DNA of 63,328 nt from an uncultured Pseudanabaenaceae cyanobacterium (lineage in GTDB: Bacteria; Cyanobacteriota; Cyanobacteriia; PCC-9006; JAAUQQ01): positions 1-63,328 of the forward strand of contig CALIJJ010000046.1 in NCBI GenBank assembly GCA_938017515.1, given 5' to 3'. Under the pieces are notes generated by a model that saw only the letters and a program-made list of their open reading frames with translations, was not told where the DNA came from and did not search any database. The position numbers and the translations under genes are program-made. This document shows positions 55,616-63,328 of the stretch, in pieces (position 1 is the stretch's first letter; every line of letters starts with the position of its first letter).

Positions 55616-56386
55616 TAATGGGTTAGCCATGGTCTTAGAGAAACCGAGGATGCCGCGATCGCGATGCTCATACACCAATTGGCGATCGCTATCGAACAAA
55701 AACGTCCCACCCCGTTGGGTCAGATACGTGGCGTCCGGCACATAGGTTTTCCAGTGACTCAGACTCTCCGCCATATTCCGCAGCCGCAGCGTTGCTAGTT
55801 CAAAGGGACGCTGGAAGCCACTGCCCCCAGCACGGTCAAACGTTGCGCCCTTAATCGGTGGCAACGGCTTCGCTTCCACCACTTCGTCTGGAGCAATGAG
55901 CTGGGGCGCATTGCGATCGCCCCAATACCCCCGAAACACTTCCGGCAACGTTCCCGGACTCCCAATCCCCGCACACATCACCATCAGATTCATCCAGGCA
56001 TTCTGCGACGGGGAAAATCCAGGTAGCTTCCAGGTCAACCCCTCGTATAAATTCAGTTGCTGGTGCAGCTTTGCGGTGGTGTCCACAAACAAATGCTCGG
56101 GATTAAAGCCCGTGTACTCGCAAAACTTTTGGCCTGCTTTCACATCGCCAATGGCCACCGCCCGCAGCGTGATCGATTGCAATTGTTCTTGCTCCCGTTG
56201 CAGCCACCAGGCGTATTCCAGACTGTCAAAGTCACCGAGTTGCGGCAGCACAAGCACCAACAGCTTCTGGGTCGAGGCGCAGTCACTGAGAACCGGGACG
56301 GTTTGCCCATCGCTGACGCGCGATCGCTGCGTCTGACTCAAAATTTCGTAGACATTCTCATCGACGTTCATGGTGCGATCGCTCAT
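55589..56386 (-). CDS. Peroxiredoxin-like (AhpC/TSA-fold, PRXL2-type) protein
   Basis: 265 residues with a thioredoxin-like fold: LLVLVLPQLGDFDSLEYAWW, QSITLRAVAIGDVKAGQKFCEY, GFNPEHLFVDTTAKLHQQLN and the C-terminal GTFLFDSDRQLVYEHRDRGI. This resembles cyanobacterial AhpC/TSA-like and PRXL2 proteins. A canonical CxxC or peroxidatic PxxxTxxC is not obvious; Cys36 and Cys106 are the candidate thiols. Role in redox defence is inferred only from the fold. Confidence 0.75.
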   Translation of the reverse strand: MSDRTMNVDENVYEILSQTQRSRVSDGQTVPVLSDCASTQKLLVLVLPQLGDFDSLEYAWWLQREQEQLQSITLRAVAIGDVKAGQKFCEYTGFNPEHLFVDTTAKLHQQLNLYEGLTWKLPGFSPSQNAWMNLMVMCAGIGSPGTLPEVFRGYWGDRNAPQLIAPDEVVEAKPLPPIKGATFDRAGGSGFQRPFELATLRLRNMAESLSHWKTYVPDATYLTQRGGTFLFDSDRQLVYEHRDRGILGFSKTMANPLSFVSSETK

Positions 56387-56446
56387 GGGGCAGGGGTAGG
56401 CAGCATGTCCGCATGGACGTTCCCATTATGGCGTTTTTGGGTGCCC

Positions 56447-56485
56447 TGTTTTGGCGTGACTTGTTTTGGCGTGACTTGTTTTGGA
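56447..56485. repeat. 15-bp tandem repeat between two minus-strand genes
   Basis: TGTTTTGGCGTGACT occurs at 56447, 56462 and (part) 56477, ending just before the stop codon of the gene at 56491. The first two copies are identical. Confidence 0.85.
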
Positions 56486-56490
56486 GGAAA

Positions 56491-57633
56491 TCACTCCTGA
56501 CGACTCAGTGTCTGAACTGACCGCACACTGTTCTGGGAAAATCCGGCCTGTTGAATCTCAGTGGCTAGCGTTTGCCAGACGGTTTCACTGGCTTGGGTTT
56601 CCATGCTGGTTTGGGTTGCCAGGGTTGTTTGCAGGGCGGCTTCCAAGGTATCGAGCCAAGCCGGACGATCCTTTGCTTCCCACCAGTTGTCCTGGCCCAT
56701 ACCCAGGCCCACATTGCTACTGATATGTCCTTCAGGCAATGAGATCCAAACTTCTGAACGGTTTTGGGAGGAGTCGCCAAGCTGAATCTGCCATTCCGTC
56801 CGGTTTGCAGTCGTGTTGTTCCGCCGTTCTTTTCCGGTGACTGCGCCTCGGCGATGGCGAAGGACGCGTCCTGCCTGTTGCCCCACACGGGGATAGGCAG
56901 CAACCACTGTTTTGGCTTCCTCCTGTCGCATGTCTAGGGCGATCGCAATGGGCAATTCATCCTCCCACGCGGCCAAGTCACAGCTCAGATCCCGAGATTG
57001 ATGGCGATAGGCCAACTCCAGAATTTCATCTTCGGAGACAGGTCCGTCAAATAACCGCTGGGTCAAGAGCTGACCTTGACGCAAATTGCGCCGTCCCTGG
57101 AGGGGCTGTTGGCCAAGGTTGTCTGACGCCATGTCGTTGAAAACAGTACTCGCTACGCGCACATCTTGGATCGGCTTTTGCACCGCAGAACGGCTCAGGA
57201 CGACCGTCACATCGCTTGCCATATCGCTATTGCTGACGGTGCTATGGCCGATGGCGCTAGGACTGGTTTGAGGAGGGCTGGTTTGAGGAGGGCGTGCTGC
57301 TTGGGCCTGAAGCGCCAGGAAAAACTCGCCGTTGGACTGACGAACCACGGTGAGTTCTTGATAATTTACCGCTGGAATCGCCAGGGTGGTGCCCTGCCAC
57401 TTCAGCTTCCAGGCTGGGGCGACGAAGGGTTGTCCTGGACGAGGATCATAGACCACGTTTTTGGGCAGCGATCGCCGTAGTTTTCGGCAATGGCGTGGCC
57501 AATCATTGAGATCGAGACCCGCCACCACTGGGGCAGACCCTTGGGCCGCACGACTGTGCAGCGTGGCCATGGTCGTTGCTGTACCGGCTAGGCCAAAAAT
57601 TAGGCCCAGAAGTATCGATTTATTTCTGTTCAT
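56491..57633 (-). CDS. Secreted hypothetical protein
   Basis: From ATG 57633 (MNRNKSILLGLIFGLAGTAT) 380 residues with a signal peptide or anchor. A probable domain at 45-100 (DWPRHCRKLRRSLPKNVVYD, then QGTTLAIPAVNYQELTVV) is followed by a PPQTS-PPQTSP low-complexity loop made by a 15-bp repeat (57258-57293). The C-terminal half has ELPIAIALDMRQEEAKTVV and an EVWISLPEG block. No known domain. It is in the same direction as the peroxiredoxin-like gene, 104 bp apart. Confidence 0.65.
   Translation of the reverse strand: MNRNKSILLGLIFGLAGTATTMATLHSRAAQGSAPVVAGLDLNDWPRHCRKLRRSLPKNVVYDPRPGQPFVAPAWKLKWQGTTLAIPAVNYQELTVVRQSNGEFFLALQAQAARPPQTSPPQTSPSAIGHSTVSNSDMASDVTVVLSRSAVQKPIQDVRVASTVFNDMASDNLGQQPLQGRRNLRQGQLLTQRLFDGPVSEDEILELAYRHQSRDLSCDLAAWEDELPIAIALDMRQEEAKTVVAAYPRVGQQAGRVLRHRRGAVTGKERRNNTTANRTEWQIQLGDSSQNRSEVWISLPEGHISSNVGLGMGQDNWWEAKDRPAWLDTLEAALQTTLATQTSMETQASETVWQTLATEIQQAGFSQNSVRSVQTLSRQE
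57258..57293. repeat. 15-bp in-frame tandem repeat, 2 copies
   Basis: GGTTTGAGGAGGGCT twice, encoding PPQTS-PPQTS on the minus strand. Confidence 0.7.
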
Positions 57634-57752
57634 CCCCGAGTTCCGGCGCAAGCGCCCCGGCGCAGTAATTGCGGCGCAGCGTTTCCGATGCTTAAGCCCA
57701 GAATTCCCGAGGGTTTTAGGTCAATTCTCAGTGGTTTTGATGAGGGTATTTC

Positions 57753-58031
57753 CTACCGTCGTCGAAAGGAACGCACTTTTTTGTGGGGATCTTGTTTACG
57801 AACCCAGGCGAGGAATTTCCTCAGTTCCGGCGTAGATTTGAGTTTGTCTGCCGAATTCAGTTCCTCGGCCAGTTGCTTATTGCTAAAGAGCGTGTGGATT
57901 TGCTTATGGCAGGGGGAGCAAATATCGATCAACGGACCCACATCGCGTTTTTTGCGGCGGGCGTATTGACGGGGGATGAGGTGATGGACCGTGAGGTTGG
58001 GGCAATCGCGATCGCAGAGCTGGCATTGCAT
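57753..58031 (-). CDS. Small HNH endonuclease
   Basis: 92 residues: zinc cysteines CQLCDRDC, the HH pair in TVHHLIPRQYARR, and ICSPCHKQIHTLFSNKQLAE. This is the short stand-alone HNH form (YisB-like). The second cysteine pair in CSPCH completes the zinc site. Not part of the 53202-53992 pair; monocistronic, divergent from por. Target unknown. Confidence 0.85.
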   Translation of the reverse strand: MQCQLCDRDCPNLTVHHLIPRQYARRKKRDVGPLIDICSPCHKQIHTLFSNKQLAEELNSADKLKSTPELRKFLAWVRKQDPHKKVRSFRRR

Positions 58032-58163
58032 AAAAATTAGATCATCTGGGACTCAGACTAGGGAGGCTCAATTCAATTGTGGCGTGACCTTACGAGATCT
58101 TGCGAGCCGTATTGACAGCGCCACCCTTGGTATACGATCCGAAAGATAAATAAAAACCGCTAA

Positions 58164-59147
<984 letters not shown>

Positions 59148-59170
59148 GACCTGTGTCATCGAGTACCGCA

Positions 59171-59986
59171 ATGAGAGCTGTTGGGAGGCTTGTCTCTCCG
59201 AAACAGCTCTCATTTCGGCAGGTTGCTGAGGTGTCGGTGCCTCAGTTTTTGCCCGATGCCTACTATCGCGGTAAATTCGTGCCCTTTGAGCAAGCTCAAG
59301 TTTCCATTGCAACCCACGCTCTGCACTACGGCACAGCCGTGTTGGGCGGCATTCGTGGGATTCCGGCTGCGGATGATCCCGGTAAGGTTCTGCTATTTCG
59401 CTTGGACGCGCACTGCCAGCGCTTAAGCAATAGTGCCAAATATTTGGGCTAAGAGATTACGCCGGAGTTGTTGCAAGAAAAACTGACCGACTGTGTTCGT
59501 CGTAATTGCCCTCAGGTGCCCTTTTGCCTGCGACCGCTGATCTATACCTCGGTGTTGGCGAAGAGTGAGGCGATCGCCTCTGGCTTTGATGAAGCGATTC
59601 TGATGAATTCCCAGGGAAAGGTTGCTGAGACCTCGGCGATGAATCTGTTTGTGGCGCGTGATGGCAGGCTGATTACGCCGGGGGTTGATCAGGATATTTT
59701 GGGGGGGATTACGCGGGCGAGCGTGGTGGCGATCGCCCGTGCTCTCGATATCCTGGTGATTGAAAGACCGCTGGATAAGTCGGAACTGTTCATTGCCGAT
59801 GAGGTCTTTCTCTGTGGCACCGCTGCGCAAATTACGCCGGTGCTTTCTGTGGAGAATCATGAGTTGTCTGACGAACGGTCGGTGACGACGAAGCTGAAAA
59901 CGCTACTTCGGGCGATCGCCCAAGGCCATGAACCTCGCTATCAGTCTTGGTTGACGGAGATACAGCTAACGGAGGTGAACCGGTGA
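59171..59986 (+). pseudogene. ilvE: Decayed branched-chain amino acid aminotransferase (ilvE-like)
   Basis: A single frame aligns throughout with cyanobacterial IlvE (about 305 residues), but the gene is broken twice. First, a TAA stop at 59450-59452 sits where the family has Tyr in FLGYE/FLHYD: the text reads AKYLG-stop-EITPELLQ, so TAT or TAC became TAA. Second, CLRPLIYTS is joined directly to VLAKSEA; in my recall of the family 59 residues lie between them (GLGIAPRLH to RGKISAAYITS), including the PLP lysine. The rest (EAILMNSQGKVAET, GVDQDILGGITR, ADEVFLCGTAAQITPV) is well kept. Start may be the ATG at 59171 or a GTG at 59239. The downstream methyltransferase starts 4 bp before its final stop. 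Confidence 0.85.
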
Positions 59987-60735
59987 GTTTCAAGGATTAT
60001 TTTTCGAAGCAGGCCAAGCACTATGCCCGCTATCGTCCGCGTTACCCTGAGGCGTTGTTTGAGCATTTGGCAACCCTAACCCAAAGCCATCAAACGGCCT
60101 GGGATTGTGCGACGGGGAGTGGTCAGGTGGCGCTGAGTCTAACGCCTTATTTTGAGCGGGTCCATGCTACGGATGCCAGTGCCCAACAGATCGAGAATGC
60201 CTTTGTCCATGAACAGATCGAGTATGGTGTTGCGCCTGCGGAGCGATCGCAACTCCCTGACCAATCGATGGATTTGATCACAGTGGCCCAGGCGCTTCAC
60301 TGGTTCGATCGTCCTGCTTTTTTTGAGGAGGTGCGGCGGGTGCTGAAGCCGGAGGGGGCGTTGGCGATTTGGTTCTATGGCTATTTTCGGGTGCCGGACA
60401 AGGATGCCGCGCTCAATGCTGCGCTGCGGAATTTTTACGATCGGATTGATCCCTTCTGGCCGCTGGAAGCTGCGTTGATTCACCAGGAGTACAAAACGAT
60501 TGAGTTTCCGTTTCAACAGGAGCCAACGCCGGAATTTTGTATGACGCTGGATTGGACGTTGGATGACATGTTGGGGTATTTCATGACCTGGTCCGGGACG
60601 CAGCGATTGTTAGTGGCGGAGGGGGAGGAGGCGATCGCCGCAGCCTTCGAGCCATTGCAACAAGCCTGGGATGGACCCGAACAGCCCAAATGCATTCAAT
60701 GGCCCTTGCCCCTGCGCGTTTTCAGGATGGATTAG
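59983..60735 (+). CDS. SAM-dependent methyltransferase (class I)
   Basis: 250 residues from the GTG at 59983, which has GGAGG six bases upstream and overlaps the stop of the ilvE pseudogene (GTGA). Motif I is WDCATGSGQVALSL, post-I VHATDAS, motif II DLITVAQALHWFD and motif III VLKPEGALAIW. Resembles UbiE/MenG-like and yeast TMT1-like (trans-aconitate) methyltransferases in layout. Substrate unknown. The coupling to a now dead gene may affect its expression. Confidence 0.87.
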   Translation: MSFKDYFSKQAKHYARYRPRYPEALFEHLATLTQSHQTAWDCATGSGQVALSLTPYFERVHATDASAQQIENAFVHEQIEYGVAPAERSQLPDQSMDLITVAQALHWFDRPAFFEEVRRVLKPEGALAIWFYGYFRVPDKDAALNAALRNFYDRIDPFWPLEAALIHQEYKTIEFPFQQEPTPEFCMTLDWTLDDMLGYFMTWSGTQRLLVAEGEEAIAAAFEPLQQAWDGPEQPKCIQWPLPLRVFRMD

Positions 60736-60752
60736 ATGGGTCGTTGGACGTG

Positions 60753-61835
60753 TTAAGCCGTGTAGGTCAAACTCAATCCTAATTTGGCCAGTCCCTTGCG
60801 ATAGGCAATGGAGGTTTGATCGGCCTGGATGTGGCATTCATCCCTGAGGTTGAGCGGCAGATCTTCGGGATATTGGGCTTCGACAACCTCTCGATCCTCA
60901 TTGAAAACCTGATAGTTGAATTCGTAGATCGGTTCTAGGGGGGCGTCTTGATCAAAATTGCGGCAGATGGGGCAAAACAGCCGCGTTTTCCGCGCAGAAA
61001 TGGGGGAGGCCACATTCAGAATACATAGCCTGCCCTCCGCTGGAAAATGGACCGTGAGTCGGGCGCTAAAGGGTAGAAAGACTTCAAAGTAGCGTTTCCA
61101 AAGGAAATCAGCGGGGGCGAGATCTTCCAGTCCCTTGGGAAAGTTGCTGACTAAACTAATGTAGTTTGCCGTGAGTCCCCGCTCTGTAGGGGTGATGGCA
61201 TATTCGGGGACTTCGGGATTGTTGCGATCGCCAAAGGTCTCCGTATGCACCCAGGCAAAATGGGCCACATCCAAAAAGCCCTCCATCTGCCGCCCCGCCG
61301 CCGCGTTGATATCCACTGATTCCGGCAAGATTTGCTGATAGCTGGGGTCGTTCCATTCCGAAAATTGCGGCAGGACTTTAGCCAACGTGGCAGCATCAGT
61401 TGGGTTCACATCCGGCGTAGGCGCAAGGCAGGTCCAGACTAAGCCGTAGGCTTCCACCACAGGATAGGTTTTGAGGCAGAGTTTGGCTGGAATTTGGGCC
61501 TTGGGGTTAGCCGGAATTCGGGTGCATTGCCCCGCCGCATCGTAGTGGAAGCCGTGGTATTTACAGATGAGTTGATCGTTTTCCACCATGCCCATACTCA
61601 GGGGAACACCGCGATGTAAACAGAGATCATTGGCGACGGATAATCCCTGGTCCGTTCGCCAAATCACGAGACGTTGGTCAAGCAGCATTGTCGCCACGGG
61701 AGCTTGCTGAACATCTCGACTAAAGGCGATCGGATACCAAAACTGAGACAGCACATCCCAATCCGACGGTGCAAAGGTGCAGTTGCGGGGATAGGGTGGG
61801 GTGAACGGCTTGGATTGAGACTGGGAGTTCGTCAT
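60753..61835 (-). CDS. Rieske non-haem iron oxygenase
   Basis: 360 residues from ATG 61835. The Rieske centre is Cys-x-His (LCLHRGVPLS) and Cys-x2-His (LICKYHGFHY); the mononuclear iron site is FLDVAHFAWVHTETFGD with its two histidines and an acid. It resembles PAO/CAO/VanA-type oxygenases of cyanobacteria, which act on pigments or aromatic rings. The substrate cannot be read from sequence. Its start codon overlaps that of the divergent racemase-like gene (CATG, 61833-61836). Confidence 0.92.
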   Translation of the reverse strand: MTNSQSQSKPFTPPYPRNCTFAPSDWDVLSQFWYPIAFSRDVQQAPVATMLLDQRLVIWRTDQGLSVANDLCLHRGVPLSMGMVENDQLICKYHGFHYDAAGQCTRIPANPKAQIPAKLCLKTYPVVEAYGLVWTCLAPTPDVNPTDAATLAKVLPQFSEWNDPSYQQILPESVDINAAAGRQMEGFLDVAHFAWVHTETFGDRNNPEVPEYAITPTERGLTANYISLVSNFPKGLEDLAPADFLWKRYFEVFLPFSARLTVHFPAEGRLCILNVASPISARKTRLFCPICRNFDQDAPLEPIYEFNYQVFNEDREVVEAQYPEDLPLNLRDECHIQADQTSIAYRKGLAKLGLSLTYTA

Positions 61836-62580
61836 GGATGGATCGCGATCGCTACGCATCAAAGTGATTAATGGCAACACGTTTGAGCCTATGACATCGG
61901 GTATCGATTTGTCTGCTCAAGCCGCACGCTTTCCCCAGACTGAAATTGTGACGGTCACGCCTGCCAGTGGCCCTGAATCGATTGAAAGTTATTACGATGA
62001 ATACTTGGCGATCCCTGGCATCTTAGAGGCGATCAAGCTATCAGATGATGATATCGATGCCTTTGTGATTGCCTGCTGGGGCGATCCTGGTTTAGAAGCA
62101 GCGCGAGAGTTGACTCGTAAACCCGTTGTGGGCATTGCGGAAGCCAGCATGTATCTCGCCAATATGGTGGCGGCGCGTTGGGGGGTGGTGACGACGGGGC
62201 ATCGGGTGCGCACGATGATTGAGGAGACGATTCACAAAACAGGGTTTGCCCATCGATGCGTCTCGATTCGGACAACGGGGCTGGCGGTGACGGAGACAGA
62301 AACGGCACGCGAAGCGACGTTGTTGGCATTGGAGGAGGAGGGGCGGTTGGCGATCGCCCAGGATCACGCCGAAGCTCTCTGCCTGGGTTGTGCAGGCATG
62401 AGTGGTTTGGATCAGGCTCTGGAAGCAAAGTTGGGGGTGCCGGTGATCGATGCGGTAGCCGCAGCTGTGAAACTGGCGGAATCGCTGGCTTGGCTCGGCA
62501 AAACCACTAGCAAAGCCATGACGTATCAAACGCCAGACGCCAAGCGCTTCAAGGGCTATCCCGAGCACATGCAGTCTTAG
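61834..62580 (+). CDS. Asp/Glu/hydantoin racemase-family protein
   Basis: 248 residues from ATG 61834. Family pattern: IKVINGNTFEPMT, FVIACWGDPGLEAARELT (first catalytic cysteine in ACWGDP) and ALCLGCAGMSGLDQ (second cysteine in GCAG). This is the HyuE/hydantoin racemase group rather than glutamate racemase. It could racemise 5-substituted hydantoins or allantoin; the PotC-type permease downstream and the distant oxoprolinase and AtzE fit nitrogen use. It ends 43 bp before the convergent permease. Confidence 0.88.
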   Translation: MDGSRSLRIKVINGNTFEPMTSGIDLSAQAARFPQTEIVTVTPASGPESIESYYDEYLAIPGILEAIKLSDDDIDAFVIACWGDPGLEAARELTRKPVVGIAEASMYLANMVAARWGVVTTGHRVRTMIEETIHKTGFAHRCVSIRTTGLAVTETETAREATLLALEEEGRLAIAQDHAEALCLGCAGMSGLDQALEAKLGVPVIDAVAAAVKLAESLAWLGKTTSKAMTYQTPDAKRFKGYPEHMQS

Positions 62581-62623
62581 GGGGTGTTGCAATCATGGTT
62601 AATGTTGCTTCTGCAATTCATCT

Positions 62624-63328
62624 CTAGGATTTGCCCCGCTGCCGTAGCGATAGCAATCGATAGCTGGCGATCGCCACCCCCACCATCACAAACGAAAATA
62701 CGGTTGTCACCGTGCCCAATGCATACATTCCTGGCGTGGTCACATTGGTGGTCATGCCAAAGATTTCGAGAGGAAGTGTATTCTTCTCACCGGAGATCAG
62801 CGACGTGCGGGTGAATTCGTCGTAGGACAGCGTAAAGCTGAGCATGGCCACGCCAATTAAGCTGGGCGCAATTAGCGGCAACACCACCTCTCGAAACGAT
62901 GCCAGACTGGTCGCCCCCAAGTCCCGAGCAGCTTCTTCGTAGGCGGGGTTAAAGCGATTGAAAACCCCCAAAATAATCAGGAAGGCAAAGGGCAATGTCC
63001 AGGTGAGATGGCCTGCGAGGGCTGAGGAATACCACTGGATGTCCAGCCCCGTAATCTCAAACAAAAGGCCAATCCCAAGGGAGATCAAAATGCCGGGAAC
63101 GATGAGGCTGGCGATCGTGAGATAAAACAGCGGCGTGGCCCCTCGGAAGGGTTTGCGGAAGCCCAATCCAGCGCTGAGGCTGACGACGACAGTGATGGCT
63201 GTGACCATGAGACCGAGGAGGAGCGATCGCCCAAAGGGCTCCACAAAATTACCCACTAACTGGTCCTGAAATACGCCCGCAATCCAGCCCAAGCCAAACC
63301 CACGCATGGGAAACATCAACGAGCCTTC
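62624..63328 (-). CDS. ABC transporter permease, PotC type (partial)
   Basis: The frame is open to the window edge; the visible 235 codons miss the extreme N-terminus. Helices: SLLLGLMVTAITVVVSLSAG, LFYLTIASLIVPGILISLGI, LTWTLPFAFLIILGVF, LIAPSLIGVAMLSFTLSYDE and LGTVTTVFSFVMVGVAIASY. The EAA loop AYEEAARDLGATSLASFREV docks the ATPase, and the DEFTRTSLISG block is typical of spermidine/putrescine (PotC) and related permeases. Substrate may be a polyamine or a different nitrogen compound. The partner genes must lie to the right of the window. Confidence 0.92.
   Translation of the reverse strand, partial: EGSLMFPMRGFGLGWIAGVFQDQLVGNFVEPFGRSLLLGLMVTAITVVVSLSAGLGFRKPFRGATPLFYLTIASLIVPGILISLGIGLLFEITGLDIQWYSSALAGHLTWTLPFAFLIILGVFNRFNPAYEEAARDLGATSLASFREVVLPLIAPSLIGVAMLSFTLSYDEFTRTSLISGEKNTLPLEIFGMTTNVTTPGMYALGTVTTVFSFVMVGVAIASYRLLSLRQRGKS

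Overview
The window reads as a stretch of cyanobacterial chromosome. The reasons are the dense scatter of HIP1-type GCGATCGC octamers, a light-dependent protochlorophyllide reductase (por, 58179-59147), a DpsA-type ferritin, a DUF3493 protein, a (2Fe-2S) ferredoxin-like protein, bilin-type GAF domains in a hybrid kinase, and an lpxC-fabZ-lpxA-lpxB lipid A operon in the cyanobacterial order. Base composition looks moderate, slightly above 50% GC. I cannot name the species; an LPS-bearing, non-marine cyanobacterium is the safe statement. No phage, integrase, transposase or CRISPR array is visible.

Layout. 1-3.4 kb: a partial yidD, a small hypothetical, a displaced ylxR, a PiuC-type hydroxylase, and an alpha/beta hydrolase next to a lysophospholipid acyltransferase. 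3.4-9.5 kb: dps, a small membrane protein, a (2Fe-2S) protein, a hydrolase lacking its nucleophile, a Crp-type regulator and a LysR regulator. 9.5-19.5 kb: a fused HyuA/HyuB oxoprolinase, a CAP-domain protein, an EcsC-like protein, nagB and two membrane proteins. 19.5-25.2 kb: a two-gene signalling unit made of a PAS/GAF hybrid histidine kinase and a REC-GGDEF-EAL protein. 25.7-34 kb: a secreted protein, an ABC ATPase, a large HAD protein, a PLD lipoprotein and an MCE protein. 34-40.8 kb: tRNA-Gly(CCC), the lipid A operon, an SDR, hisC and an acetoacetate-decarboxylase-like protein. 41-47.7 kb: tRNA-Thr(CGU), a DUF3493 protein, then infB, nusA and rimP on the minus strand. 48-58 kb: membrane and secreted proteins, an AtzG/AtzE amidase pair, an HNH endonuclease with a small partner, a structured non-coding region, a thioesterase and a peroxiredoxin-like protein. 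58-63.3 kb: por, a broken branched-chain aminotransferase gene, a methyltransferase, a Rieske oxygenase, a hydantoin-racemase-like gene and a partial PotC-type permease.

How the genes work together. The lipid A genes make the acylated glucosamine core of LPS; the MCE protein fits envelope lipid transport. rimP-nusA-infB is the conserved transcription/translation operon, but its usual member ylxR is missing and sits about 44 kb away. Oxoprolinase, AtzG/AtzE and the racemase are separate loci that may all handle amide or hydantoin nitrogen. The kinase and the GGDEF-EAL protein probably link a light or redox signal to cyclic di-GMP.

The most distinctive observations are: a decayed ilvE with a nonsense codon and an in-frame deletion removing the PLP lysine; at least fifteen short tandem repeats (12-17 bp units), many placed at gene ends and stop codons; two bilin-type GAF domains, one with a DXCF motif; active-site substitutions in NagB and in one hydrolase; an EF-hand inserted in a PLD protein; and a series of strong hairpins downstream of the HNH gene pair.
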